A stretch of 64,000 nucleotides of DNA from Wolfiporia cocos (taxonomy: Eukaryota; Basidiomycota; Agaricomycetes; Polyporales; Phaeolaceae), in assembly GCA_029448655.1 (NCBI GenBank), contig JACCLO010000001.1, forward strand, positions 1,178,001 through 1,242,000. The letters run 5' to 3'. The position numbers and the translations under genes were made by a program. Of the stretch, positions 11,567 through 23,007 are shown piece by piece. Within the stretch, counting starts at the first letter, position 1. Each line of letters begins with the position of its first letter. The notes under the pieces are model-generated. The model saw nothing but the letters and a program-made list of their open reading frames with translations. It searched no databases and was not told the DNA's origin.

Positions 11567-13376
11567 ATGTTCTTGCCTGCAAGTCTTCAGGCTGCTGCAG
11601 AGGCGACTGAATCTCTAACGCAGGAGTAAGTATACTCTCAATGGTCGTTCTGCTCGTTGTTGACGTCCTGAATGACATCTACTCGTCAGTTATATCGCAA
11701 ACTGCTGCTACTCTGCTGCTGCTGGTAACTCACATTCAGTCAGCCATTTGGTTACCTAACAGACATGCGTCACACAGCGCTAGTGGTTTACGAGCACATC
11801 ATCACTTTCGACCGCGAGGTTCTTGCTGTCTGGCGATATCGTATGACAGGAGCCACTGTTCTCCTTCTTCTGAATCGATACGTGCTCCTATTATCCGCTA
11901 TTTCCCGCGTGCTTGATACATTCAATGGGGATTGTGCTCAGGTGAGTCATTCAATGCAGCAACGAGGAGGATTCTAACGATCTCGGCAGATTTCGATGTT
12001 GCGTGTTTCACATCCTTATCATGATTACATGTTTGTTCAGAAATACAAAATCCACTAGTTGCGAAGCACAGTTTGTACTGTCAGATGTTGCATACGTCTT
12101 ATCGATAGTGATCGCAGCAGGTGTGCCTTGCGATATGTACCGATATGACTTAGTGTATGATATCTTACACACAGGCTTTTCGGCACTCCGCGTCTATGCT
12201 ATTGCGGGACGAAAGTGGCACTGGGCATTGCTGGCCTTATTGACGGGCCTTGGTCCTGCGGCAACCAACATGGTCTGTCCCTCTATCTCGTGGCCCCTGT
12301 CTCTGTACGCTGACTATCTAGATAAATCCTCAGTATCTGTACATCTCTGATTCTTATCCCTACGTGGTATTTCCATTTGGTATACCACAATGGACACATA
12401 CAATCCCTTTCTCTGATAGCGTTTTTGACAGGTAAGCAGCACGTTCATGGATAGGAAGCTAAGATGATCATGTTTTCAGATGTACGCCAATAAGCAAAGG
12501 GTTAGAGAAGACTAATATCTCTGATCTCATCTTGCACAGTTGTCATCGCAACGCGTACTTGCGCCATAGCCTCAGATTTGGTTGTGATTGTTGCCACATG
12601 GATGTATGCACGCCCTTGGGCGAATCATGTGTCCGACACTCAAATCAAGACACCTCTGATGGTCGTGATTGTCAGAGACGGTGAGATGATTGAACACGAT
12701 TCACCGAGCCTCCATTTACATGACTATTTCAGGCACCGGATACTTTATGTACGCTTCCACATTCACTAAGCAGTGCCATAGAATGATTGCGCGCATATAG
12801 AGTTCTCCTGATATTGAATATAGCACAAATGGCGATAGAGCAAGTCACCTATTCTGCATCCGGGGCTGTGACTATCTTTGTATAATCATTGGAACACTTG
12901 ACCTCATTGCCATCCAGATCTATATTACGACTTTCATACCAGTGTGAGTACCCTGGCTCGCTATACAATTCGCACACTGCTGAATTTCAATAGGATCTCA
13001 CCGATTCTGATCTCAAGGTTCATATTTAATTTGCGCAAACACATTGCTGAAGGGTATAGCACCAGATCCAATGACCAGTCATTGGTGGCAGGAGTTATAG
13101 GATCCAGAGGAAGTATAGAATTTGGAAGCAGGTTGGTTGGAAACATGGGAGCTCCTCTTGACCATAGCATCCCCGACAGCTTACTATTTGATGATGGTGA
13201 CGAACGCCACGAAGATATTGGCTGCAATGAGGAGCTTGTGAGTACTCTTATGTCACATATCTCGCCGGTATGATTTTATATCCATCCAGCCGGTAGAACA
13301 AACGCATCATGTCGAGCAAGACGGAGAGGGAAGAACGGATGCCGAGAATGAGGTTGGCGTCGTTACAACACCTTGA
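11567..13376 (+). pseudogene. DUF6533-type seven-helix membrane protein, copy C (broken)
   Basis: The ATG at 11,567 leads into a degraded first exon. Then come LVVYEHIITFDREVLAVWRY near 11,780-11,840, CVFHILIMITC near 12,000, FSALRVYAIAGRKWHWALLA near 12,178-12,235, TRTCAIASDLVVIVATW near 12,550-12,600, KTPLMVVIVRDG near 12,645-12,680, and ISRFIFNLRKHIAEGYSTRS near 13,005-13,065. An indel after the LTGLGPAATNMVC helix (near 12,322) shifts the frame into a stop at 12,350. This copy keeps a TGG where copies A and B have TGA, so the lesions are partly copy-specific. Confidence 0.7.
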
Positions 13377-13899
13377 GCCTACAAGTTCATGGGAGACCGA
13401 AGACACCTCACAGCCAGTATTCGTTGCATTTTGGAGGAAATTCTTTTTTTCCCGAGATTCTATTGGTAGTAGCGCTATGTGTAGTTACAGAAACTCTTTC
13501 TTCGAAGTTTCTCAAGCTTACGCCACCACTCTATTCTCCTCCGTCTAGCCTTGCCAGTGGGAAGCTATAGTATATACTCTACTTTCACATCGCAATAACA
13601 GTCCGGAAAGCCCTGTAGTGCCTTCATGGGCAATCTGCTTAAGCAGCAAGTATATGGCCATATCATGATGCACATGTTACAGAATGCATGTCGGCTACCA
13701 TCGATATCTGTGAATGGACAGCAACAAAGACTTGTGCAAATCACGGGCATGACAGGTGCACAAATATAAATTGCAGGATGTGTGTAACCGTCTCGCGTCA
13801 CCGGCTGATTTCATGAGCTTATTATTATGGTACATAATCGGGGCCTGATTGTGGGCAACCGGAGCACTGTCAATGCTCCTGCAGCCACGCGATGTGGCA
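13377..13899. other. Gene-free 3' flank of copy C
   Basis: No gene seen. Repeated flank shared with 2,640-3,170 and 8,876-9,436. Confidence 0.4.
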
Positions 13900-14330
13900 G
13901 ACCTATTTCGCCTGCCGGCCTCATTTTTGTATATCTACGCACCGAGTCCACATACTGATAAAAGTGCTGCCATTGTCATCCAACCGCAGCAAGCTTGCAT
14001 CAACGGCCTCTTCTTCGAATACAGATTACGATTCAGCGCGATAAGCAGGAAATAGTACCACTATCTTGTCTTTTCTTGCTCTTCCTGCTGCCGCTTCATC
14101 AGAGCCCTCGCCCATCCTGCCCTACATTTTCGCATCCTCCCATGTAGCTAGCAGCGGCCCAGTGTCTTTCTTGGACGTGTCAGAGTTGATCCGATAGCTT
14201 CTTGTAGGCGATCTGCTAGAACCCGCCGCATCAGGTGGTGTGGCGCCATGGAGGATCGACGTCCAATCAAGTCAACTTTCCTGGGCCGCGAGTCGACGCT
14301 GACGTTAGCTGGAAGGACCGATCAATGAGC
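13900..14330 (-). pseudogene. Unidentified gene X, copy 3 (decayed)
   Basis: The minus strand reads VSVDSRPRKVDLIGRRSSMA, PHHLMRRVLADRLQEAIG and then drifts out of frame. It is clearly homologous to gene X copies 1, 2 and 4, but short indels and stops interrupt it. No function is assigned. Confidence 0.45.
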
Positions 14331-15218
14331 AGTCGGAGGAGTCTTCGTCGCAGGCTCGCGTGTGGTAATGGGTCAAATCATAGAGTGTTTGGTGCCCTAG
14401 ACCCAACCTGACTATCCTGAGCGGCGCTGGCTGTTTCCGGGCAGTGAGTTCATACGCGAGTACATCGACGTTGCTCGAGGCCGGATGTCGACATCCTGTT
14501 CTCTACTGTGTGCAATCCACAAGACTTACTCATTACTGCGCCATAATAGGGCCGAAGCGTGAGGCGTCAGCAGACAACTCTTGATCGCTTAGCATCTGCT
14601 CCCGAGCCAAGGAGGACGGAATTGGCACCCTGTTCCACCGCAGGTCATTCTGTCGAACACCTGGCTACACGAGAATCAGACTCAAAAGTCAAATTGTCGG
14701 GGTGTAGTGCCTCGAAGGAAGCCATATGTCTGTCCTCAGCCTTGGAGGTCCTTGTCCATGCCATCCTGCACGGCAACCGACACCACGCCATGCGACAACG
14801 TCTTCCGCCGTTCCGGACGACGTTTGGGTCGTTCTGATGACGACGGCATAGGGACGACATGCTTCGGACACGTAGAAGCTTTCAGCATAGAGGACGACCG
14901 CATCAAGCATACCTAGATCTTCGCCCACGCTGTGTCCTTATCGCCCTTGCTACTGACCTGAGCAAGCATCAATGCAGTCCTTTCCACATCTCTGCATCGA
15001 GTCGTACAAAAGCATTTAACTGCATAGTTAAACCTGTCATCGTTTGCTCTTGGCGGCTAACACTTTGGGCGTGTGAGGAGCAGCGTGCACGCAAAGAGAT
15101 CGATGGTCCAAGTGACCGCCACCTTAGCAACGGCTCGTTGCACCACTCAGTACGTGCCATCGTACCTGAGTGCGCCGGGCGGAATGTGCGCAGGCGGCAA
15201 GATCTCTTATGCGCCGAC
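14331..15218. other. Unit-specific unassigned sequence
   Basis: About 890 bp with no counterpart in the other units. Several open frames of 70-180 codons exist on both strands, but none shows recognisable domains or a plausible gene structure. It may be an old insertion that replaced the end of the WBP4-like gene. Confidence 0.35.
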
Positions 15219-15440
15219 TCAGATGCCCTTGGCACTACAGACCTCCGCGTCCGGATTAATGATACTCAGCGACGCACCAGTCGGATAGTCTGTGAACGGG
15301 TTGGGCGGGTGAGCGGCAGGCTTTGCGAAGGGCACACAACAGAAGGCGAAAGCGGAGGCGGCGGCGGCGGCATTGCTACTCTCTTGCCTAATGAGCCTTG
15401 AACCGACATCGCACACGAACGCTGTGTTCGTCGTCGGTGC
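15219..15440 (-). pseudogene. WBP4-like gene, second-exon remnant (copy 3)
   Basis: The minus strand reads TAFVCDVGSRLIRQESSNAA, an Ala-rich linker, and PNPFTDYPTGASLSIINPDA. This aligns with AAFARDVGVGLVRPGS...SDPYANYSTAASLGYTDPA in the copy at 45,475. The zinc-finger exon expected near 15,600 is degenerate and the C-terminal exon is gone. Confidence 0.5.
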
Positions 15441-15816
15441 GCAATCCGTGACTACCGTCATCATCGGGTATCCAGCCAGCGAGATGGGGAAGCAAGAGGG
15501 GAGACGACAGCGAGGAGAAGGGGAAGCAGAGGAGGAGAAAGGGAAATGAAGAGATAGCAGGCGTACTAGCTCGACGCTCCATCTCACCACGCCCGTCCGT
15601 GAGTGTGTTCCGCAGCCCACGTTCGTGCTGTGGCCATGAGCTGGATGCACGCGCCTTGTGTGGAGGAAGGCGAGCGGTAGTAAGCAGCGGGCTGTATGAG
15701 AGGGTGACGTGACACTGCTAGACGTGAGGAAGAGCGTTACGCTAGAGCCACTCCGAATTGACCGGATTGCGTCCCTAGCACCTATGAAAGGAACGCAACA
15801 CTGGCAAATATGACTG
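15441..15816. other. Degenerate first-exon and intergenic remnant
   Basis: No gene is supported. The stretch corresponds to the place of the WBP4-like zinc-finger exon and its upstream region, with weak similarity to 4,640-5,040, and contains an AGGGGAGA-type purine-rich tract at 15,480-15,545. Confidence 0.35.
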
Positions 15817-16803
15817 CTAGGCATCCGCACCGACAACGGACCACTCGTCGTCGCTCAGCAGCAGCGGGGCGCGCAGCGCGGAGGTCTCGACGATCGCCAC
15901 GAGGCGGAGAGTCTCGTCTGGATCGCGCTCGTTGCCCAAGTCTGAGGCAACGTCGGAGGAGTAGTACTGGGAGAGGCCCGTCGCGGGATCTCGGGCGCGC
16001 GCGGGGCGCGGGGCGCGGCGGGTGCACGCGTGAGGCGGGTGGTCGTTGCCTGCGCCGGCGTGTCAGTCGGTACAGCGCGCGGTGCGGAGGAGACTTACTG
16101 AAGCTCACGACGCCGTAGAAGCGCGCGCAGAAGTGTACGACGTAGCGCGCGAACGCGTCGTCGGAAATGCTCCACACGAGCCCCAGCGGTGCCCGCTGCA
16201 CCGAGCCCACGACGCCCGTCTCGCCGAGGGCCGCGCCGGGGACATGAGCGGCGCGGCGTCGTCCGGCACGCGGATGTCATGCGCGAGCCACGCGAGCAGC
16301 GCGCTCTCGACGTCGGGCACGAGCGTCTCGGTGCGCGGGCCTGCGCGGCGGAGCGAGCGGCGCATGCCCTTGAGAACCGGCCCGCTCCGGCGGACGAGGA
16401 CTCGCGTGTGGGCGGGGCCGTAGGCGGGATCGGAACGCTGCGCGAAAAGTAGGGCGGCAGTGACGAGCGGCGGCAGTGAATGTCAACTTGAAGACTTGCT
16501 GTACACCGCCTCAACGGCGTCGAGACCGTTGCGGCCAGGGATAGCACCTCTAAGACTGCGGATTGATTGTACAAATTTGAACAGCCGAATGCTACACACC
16601 ATTCTCCTTGCGGCGGACCCAACGCTTGCCCTCCTTGTCATACTGACGATTTCGCTTGGGCGCAGCGGGGGCAGCGACCCTGTGGCGGAGATGGGCGAAG
16701 CGGTCGGAGACGCCGGGGTGCGCAGGATGGTGGGGAAGGATTCAGACATCGGCACTGGCCCCTCAGTCAGCGCAGCGGAGGCGATGCAGCCGGGCTCAGT
16801 CAA
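15817..16803 (-). pseudogene. R3H-associated N-terminal domain gene, copy 3 (broken)
   Basis: The order is the same as copy 2. The N-terminal exon has lost its start (an ALTEGPVPMSESFP remnant near 16,760). GPRTETLVPDVESALLAWLA lies near 16,275-16,340, and APLGLVWSISDDAFARYVVH with CARFYGVVSFSK at 16,095-16,195. The end corresponds to DEWSVVGADA with a TAG at 15,817. Multiple frame breaks between 16,200 and 16,480 make it a pseudogene. Confidence 0.55.
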
Positions 16804-17805
16804 CGGCGAACAGCTGGCGCGAGCTTTCGGAGTGGCGTCCGCTTCCGATCACATCAATCTCGCTCGATCACGCGGGAGTCACATCCCGCGTCGACAGCGA
16901 ACAAATATTGTAATGCGGTATTAATCGTAGTCAGCACAGGGATCATACATTAATAAGGTGTGAGTCGCGAGTTGACTGATGCTCAGCACTACGAATACTG
17001 CTCATGAATGATTATACATCTTGTGGCACGATAATATATGACAAAAAGCGCAATGTCAACAAGGTTCACGTATGAAAACGACGAAGCGAGTCAAGTACCC
17101 AAGCCACGGTGAAGACATCAACTTCCGCGTTCAGCCAGCAGCTGGTCTCTCCAACATGAGTCATGCTCTCGACTGCTCACATCTGACCATCGATCAGAGG
17201 CTGTGCGTCCTGTGCTCATCGGCTGGTTTGGCGGTGGGGTGTCCTGGGCGTTCGGCTCTGGAGGGCGTTTGCTGGTGCTGGGCCGACCGTTGGGCTGGGT
17301 TCTGATCACTGGCTCAATCCATATTTCTGTCTCCCGTTCCTCATTGCAATTGTCATCCCGACGAACAATCTGCCGGCCCGAGGCTCGTTTATACATATCA
17401 TCACCTTACACAGGACAAATCATATACAGCTTCATAGATTATTATTGCCCTTGCTAGGGTGGATTACACGTAGTCAGTTCGTCAAAATAGCGCGATGGGA
17501 AATACGTCCATGAAACACTGTATACGATATTTCATATAAACTCACAACAGCCTCTCGAGCAAAGGCCTGTCCATTCGTCTCCATCTCGGTCGTCTGCTCA
17601 ACCAGAGTCGCATAGCTGTGGGAAGAGCAACACTGTGCACAGATGCTGGTCCGCACCCACACAAGGAACACAACAGATCGTATGAGGAGGTCGTAACGCC
17701 TCTGGTACCAACAAAGCACAGGATCGGACGGCATATATGAGCTTCCACCTGCGTCACATATCTCTGCAATCTCTCCGATAGTCTCAGACAGTCCGTGCTA
17801 ACGGG
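16804..17805. promoter_or_regulatory. Promoter-side region of DUF6533 copy D
   Basis: No gene is supported. It contains the repeated promoter-side blocks of the unit; the TATA-like block GGCATATATGAGCTTCCACC at 17,730-17,749 lies about 76 bp before the ATG at 17,806. The stretch 17,010-17,220 is mirrored at 61,810-62,010 upstream of copy G. Confidence 0.5.
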
Positions 17806-17832
17806 ATGTCCTCGCCTATAACTACTGCCGAG
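17806..17832 (+). pseudogene. DUF6533 copy D, first half of exon 1
   Basis: The ATG at 17,806 begins MSSPITTAE and is cut by the MITE at 17,833. Seven more coding bases lie at 18,480-18,486, between the MITE and the retrotransposon, and the last part of the exon resumes at 35,854. One exon of about 50 nt has thus been hit twice, at sites 15 bp apart. The remainder of the gene is at 35,854-37,340. Confidence 0.8.
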
Positions 17833-18471
17833 TAGTGATGTGCCAGGCCCGGCTTTGGGCCATAGGCCGGGCCGGGCCAAGCCCTACTTGGGCCGGGCCA
17901 GGCCGGGCCCTACACCACGGCTTGAGACGGCTCAGGGCCCGGCTTGTGTCTCAAGCCGGGCCGGGCCAAGCCGTGAGCCCCGGCCTGAAAGCTCTAACGG
18001 ATAAAATGTCTAGTAACTATGACATAAGGATATATATAGTAGCAGTATGCCATATTCCAATGAAGTATGTCTATATTATCAAATTCAAGCAAGAGGATAG
18101 TCCCATGGATTGAATATTTGGTGCTGAAGCCTGTCGCTCACTTTTGGGCACCTATACGATGCCCCATTTGGAAGGCGCGCCACAGAGCACCGTGCCGGTG
18201 AAATGATGATTTCACACTATAATTCACTAATTATTGAAGATACTGGAGCTTGGCTTTGTCAGAAGATAGTTGGAGAAGGTACGTTATGAGTTTGTGTGGC
18301 TACAGTGATGATCATCCTCACAGTGCCAGGCCCCGGGCAAGCCCCAGGCCGGGCCGGGCCAAGCCCTGGGCCGTCAATGGGGGCCCGGCCTGAGGTTTTG
18401 AAAAGCCAAGGCCGTCCAAAGCCGGGCCAAAGCCGGGGCTTTTGAGCCGGGCCGGGCCTGGCACATCACTA
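17833..18471 (+). mobile_element. GC-rich hAT-like MITE with 8-bp target duplication
   Basis: The terminal inverted repeats are TAGTGATGTGCCAGGCCCGG at the left and its complement at the right. They are flanked by a perfect 8-bp duplication CTGCCGAG (17,825-17,832 and 18,472-18,479), the length typical of hAT transposons. Both ends are unusually rich in GGCCCGGCC repeats around an AT-rich centre. No transposase is encoded. Related copies lie at 3,747-4,197 and 55,959-56,573. Confidence 0.9.
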
Positions 18472-18486
18472 CTGCCGAGGCGATTG

Positions 18487-18847
18487 TGACACAAGCACGT
18501 TCTCAAGCAACTTCTCAGGGGAAGTGTAATCGCGTGGAAGCGACTTCCTGATCTGAGGCTACTCAAGGCAGTAAAGGCCAAGACGAGTCTGGGGTGCTCC
18601 CTGCTCGTCAGGCCAGTATATATGCTACTTAGGTGTTTGTACATGTTTGGCTACTGTACAGTATTACGTAAGCTAATAGTCCGTGATAACCCTAACCTAG
18701 GGGTAGAGCCGAGAGAAGGGTGACTGGGGTCTGACTAGGCACGTGTGGGGTGTTCGGGGTCCTTGCACGTGATGCTAGGCGGGCGCTTAGATAAGATAAG
18801 GTCTGTCGTTCAGTCGTAGGCTAACTGAATGAAATCGGCTTGTGACA
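18487..18847 (-). repeat. 3' LTR of outer element
   Basis: 361 bp, TGTCACAAGC...GCTTGTGTCA in coding orientation. A TATA box reads TATATA at about 18,623-18,617 on the minus strand. Thirty-odd bases downstream the predicted transcript start carries AGACTCGTCTT (18,590-18,580). Confidence 0.93.
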
Positions 18848-19286
18848 GTACCCCCTCTTCTAGCTGCGTGTCCCCACGCCCAGCAATTACTTTGTACATG
18901 GTTTGGTCGACGTGACATGGGTGGTCTACGAGTTTTTTGCAGATGTGAGGGTTGGCTAGTTGGAGCGTGTTTAGAACCGGGTAGATCCAGTATCCCTTTG
19001 ACTCGGGTATAGTGGATTCTATCGGTTGTCCAACTCGTATCCCATACTGCATTACTCGAGTGCGTGGATCGCAGAACCAGAAGTTACGGACGACCAGCTT
19101 CTTCTCGTAGGCGTAGAATGGTATATTGCCTTTGATTAGAAGGGTGTTATCTATGTCGTCGTATATGATGAACTCCTTCGGGTTCTCCCTAAGCCCCATT
19201 TCCTTGGTCTTTCGTTCGAAGTCCTCCCACTCTGGATCCCATTTGGTGTTAGAGTGGTCCCAGCCAGTGAGTCGGTTTTTCCACTA
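18810..19286 (-). CDS. C-terminal extension of outer pol (after a TAG)
   Basis: In frame with the integrase ORF but after a TAG at 19,284-19,286, about 157 codons continue to a stop at 18,810, inside the LTR. Features include GWDHSNTKWDPEWEDFERK, YDDIDNTLL, RNFWFCDPRTRVMQYGIRVG, ESTIPESKGYWIYP and VIAGRGDTQLEEGVLSQADF. The related element at 52,368-52,860 has CAG in place of the TAG and conserves the same block. The extension is therefore part of the ancestral polyprotein and the TAG is a disabling C-to-T change. I do not recognise its fold. Confidence 0.7.
18848..18861 (-). promoter_or_regulatory. Polypurine tract of outer element
   Basis: The minus strand reads AGAAGAGGGGGTAC directly before the 3' LTR, which is the expected place and composition for the plus-strand primer. 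It overlaps the coding sequence of the C-terminal extension. Confidence 0.7.
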
Positions 19287-21032
19287 GTTGCCTGGGGCGG
19301 ATGGTCTGGCTTCGAAGAACTTTGTGACTAGGTCTTGGAAAGGGGTTAATCCTCGCTTGCGTTCCCATGTTTTGGTCCCATCGGACCACTCGACTTCCAG
19401 CTCGACTCGCCCTCGGTCTTCTCTGGATTCGAGGATCCGGAGAGGCCTGCGAGTGTCATTGCCTTCTGTCCTGACTTCGTGGTCCTGATTGGGGAAAGCC
19501 GGAGGATGATACGGGAGTAGTAGGACCTCGTTAAAGACGGGGTATATTCCGCGCATGTCTGCGGGGAGGTCCAGTTCGTATGCTCCATGTCCGACTTTCT
19601 TTGTCACCTTGTACGGTCCGAACCTCTTGGAGTCTAGCTTCTTGGTAGGATGGCCCATGTTAATGTTCCGGCCGTCTACCCATACCATGTCTCCTTCGGA
19701 ATACGATAGTGGCGCTGCCCGTTTCCTATCGTAGTATTCCTTCATGTGGAGCTTGGCTTTCTCCAGGTTCTGTGACGCACGTTTTGAGACTTCGTGCATG
19801 TGTTCGACCCAGTCCCGTGCTACCCCCTCTTCTTGCTCGAGTCCCTCTACTCCTGTGAAGGGGTGGTATCCGTGCGTAAGGTAAAAGGGGCTGTAGCCCG
19901 TACTACTATGTACATGACACTTGTACGCAAACGCTGCTAGCGGGAGTAGGTCCGGCCAGTTGGTATGTGTGTCGTTAATAAATAGTCGTAGGTACACTTC
20001 GAGTTCCTGGTTCATTCGTTCTGTCTGCCCGTCTGTCTGCGGGTGGAACGCTGTACTAGGATTTCCTTCTATCCCTAACCTTCGATAAACGTCCTTGATG
20101 AACTCCGCAACGAACTGTGGTCCTCTGTCGCTGAATATCTTCTTTGGCAATCCATGTAGGGCGTAGACTTTATCGATAAATATGTTGGCCCATCCTTCGG
20201 CCGTCAACTTTGTCGTTGTTGGTACTGCTACATAGTCCTTGGACTTCATATCTACTACTACAATAATGGCGTCGCGACCCTTGGAAGTTGGGAGTCCCGT
20301 GATCATGTCTACGGAAATGTTCTCCCAGTTGTGTGACGGAGTTGGGTTCGGGTTAAGTGGGGCCGCGCGTTTGGATCTGTCTGGCTTGGCTGCCTGGCAC
20401 TTGATACATGCTTTTACGTACTGGCGGATGTCTTTTCTCATCTTTGGCCACCAGTAGTGTCGGTGTATGGCGGTGTACGTATTTTCTGTGCCAGGGTGTC
20501 CTGCCGAAACCGTGTCGTGGAACGAAGAAATGATTTTTCCTATCAATTCTTCGTCTCGGGGAATGATCATCCTCCCCCTCCTAAACCGCAGACCGTCCTC
20601 GGTCGTTTCCCCTTCTTCTTCTCCTTCCTTTCCTTCGTAGAGAGCGGCTTCCGCTTTGATCCTTTCCTTTACTTCGTCGTAGGTTATCCCTTTGACTACA
20701 GTATAGAAAGAGGATCGCAGCCTTTCTGCGCTATCTTCGATGAATAGGTGTGGCTTCAGGACGACTTGCCCTTCGAGATGACCCTTGTCGTTGCCGTGGT
20801 CACTTCTTCGGGAAAGCCCATCGGCCCTTCCGTTGGTTTTGCCGGGGATGTGCACGAGTTGTAGGTCATACTCGGCAAGTTCCGTCATCCACCGGGCTTG
20901 TCGTGGATTAATCTTCTGTGGGGTCTTAAAATACTCTAGGTTCTTATGGTCCGTCAGTACTTCTACAGGGTGCTTTGCTCCCATTACGAAATGGCGCCAT
21001 TTGTCTAGGGCGCGCATGATAGCGAGTAACTC
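19284..21032 (-). pseudogene. Outer pol: RNaseH end, integrase, chromo-like tail
   Basis: This continues in frame from the TGA at 21,033. It begins ELLAIMRALDKWRHFVMGAK and HPVEVLTDHKNLEYFKT of RNaseH. Next is the zinc-binding HHCC region (SFHDTVSAGHPGTENTYTAI, then CIKCQAAKPDR) and the integrase core with SVDMITGLP, FSDRGPQFVAEF and MNQELEVYLRLF supplying the DDE residues. A GPYKVTKKVGHGAYELDLP SH3-like segment follows. The last part, RVELEVEWSDGTKTWERKRG, resembles a diverged chromodomain. The integrase core itself is open, but the upstream TGA separates it from RT. Confidence 0.9.
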
Positions 21033-23007
21033 TCAATCGTATATCTCGTAGTTACGTTCTGCCGGTATCATTGTCTTGCTTTGGTACGCGATGGGTTTCC
21101 ATACGCCTTCCTGCTTCTGCATGAGGCAGGCTCCAGTTGCGAAATCTGAAGAGTCTGCCTCGATGCGGAAGGGGTCGTCGTCGTTTGGAATCCCTAACAC
21201 GGGTGCTTCGATAAAGATCTTTTTCAATTTCTCGAAGCATTCGAGTTCCGTCGTACCCCACTGCCATTCTGTGTCCTTTGTCAGATTGATCAGTGGGCGA
21301 GCTGCCGTGGAGAACTTGGGTATAAATCTCCGATAGAAGTTAGCAAATCCGATGAAGGACTGCACTTCTTTCTTGTTTCGAGGTGCTGGCCAATCGGCTA
21401 CTGCAGCTACCTTCGCGGGGTCCATACGGATCTGCCCGTGAGAGATTATGTGCCCGAGATATTTGACCTCGCTTTTCATGAATTCGCATTTCTCTGGTTT
21501 GCACGTGAGCTTGTTTTGACGGAGGACGAGGAGCACCTTGCGCAGGATCTCTTTGTGCTCTGCCTCGTCCTCGGTGAAAACAAGGATATCGTCTAAGTAT
21601 ACAATGACTTTGCCCGTCATTATGAGATCTCGGAAGATGTCATTCATCAAAGCTTGGAATGTGCCTGGTGCATTGCACATTCCGAAGAACATCACTAATG
21701 GCTCATAGAGCCCCCGATTAGTGATGAAGGCGGCTTTTTCCTCGTCGCCTTCTTTGATTCTGACATTGGTGTATCCCCAACGAATGTCCAATTTCGAAAA
21801 GTACTTAGCTCTTTTTAACTTGTTGAGCAGCTCCGTGATCAATGGGAGCGGGTACCGGTTCTTCTTGGTCATCTGGTTTAACTTCCGATAATCTTGTATG
21901 GGTCTCAGTTTCCCATCCTTCTTTTTGACAAAGAAGAATGGTGCCCCCCATGGTGACTTGGACGGCCGTATGCGTCCGGTTCGTAGCTGTTCTTCTAAGA
22001 AGTCATCTAGCGCCTCCTGCTCCCTAGGGGAGAGCGCGTAGATCTTGCCGGCGTATGGTTCGGAGTTGGGCAGCAGTTCGATTGCGTGATCCCACGGTCG
22101 CCGTTCGGGGAGGTTGTCGAATTCCTTTTCCTCAAACACGTCTCGGAAGTCGTGTAGGTACTCGGGGACTACCTCCTCGAAGGTTTTTGCTTCCGTGGTC
22201 TTTCCGGCTGCGATGGCGATTTTGGTTGCCTTCGTAGCGCGTACTCGCTCAGTGATGTCTGCTCTGCATTCTTCCCTGTTCCTTATCCATGCGTCAGCGA
22301 AAATATAATAAATGTGATCACCGTCCTCGATCTGCTCATGTTCGCAGTCGCAGGTGAAGGTGATCCGGCGTTTTTTCCAGTCGATGGTTGGGTTGTGGTC
22401 TTCCAACCAATCGAAGCCGAGGAAAATGTCGGCGGAGACTAGCTCCGTGACGTGGAACTTGCGGGTCTCCAAATGCGTGTCGATCTGCATCTGGAGTTCG
22501 ACGTAATGCGTCATCCTGCCTGCGGCATTGGTACTACCGTCTGCGTTGTACAGCTTGACGGGCCGGTCTAACGGGATCTGCTCGAGCTTATGTTCCTCGA
22601 CGTAGGCGCGACTGATTACTGATCCCGTAGAACCAGAATCGATCAGCGCTTTCGTGAAGAGGGCGCGTCCGTCAGGGCGGTGGAGAGTGATCGGTACTTC
22701 GATCTGCTTTCCCCGTTTTCCCGTCTGGATTACCACTACATTGCCTCGGAGTTTCTCTCCGGTGGATCCGAATCCCGCTGTACCGCGAGTGGTTTCCCGA
22801 ATGTTCTTGACGATTCGTGTGTCGGGTGTCATGTTGCACTCGAGTATGAACTGGGCTATCCTGTCCCCATACTCGACAAAATAATCTGTTCCGGTTTGAT
22901 TATTTAGTATGACTTTTAGTACCCCGGTGTAGTCCTCGTCTACTACACCGGCTTCCACGTCGACTCCCTTGAGGGCGAGTCCGGATCGTGGGGCTATTCT
23001 GCCGTAT
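21033..23007 (-). pseudogene. Outer pol: dUTPase C-terminal half, protease, RT
   Basis: The segment starts at the junction with the inner element, inside the dUTPase. It supplies motifs 2 to 5: APRSGLALKG, GVVDEDYTG, GDRIAQFIL and RGTAGFGSTG. Aspartic protease follows with KALIDSGSTGSVIS. Reverse transcriptase then runs from PWDHAIELLP through FSKLDIRWGYTNVRI and VIVYLDDILVF (YLDD at about 21,600), and RNaseH begins at RIEADSSDFATGACL. A TGA at 21,033-21,035 replaces the conserved Arg codon of YDRELLAI. In this element the dUTPase precedes protease. Confidence 0.92.

Noticed and set aside
7052..13376. DUF6533 copies B and C as functional genes
   Set aside because: In-frame stops and indels in helix-coding exons differ from the other copies and cannot be removed by the conserved introns.
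14859..15401. A 180-codon plus-strand ORF
   Set aside because: No domain, antisense to WBP4-like remnants, and not conserved in the other units.
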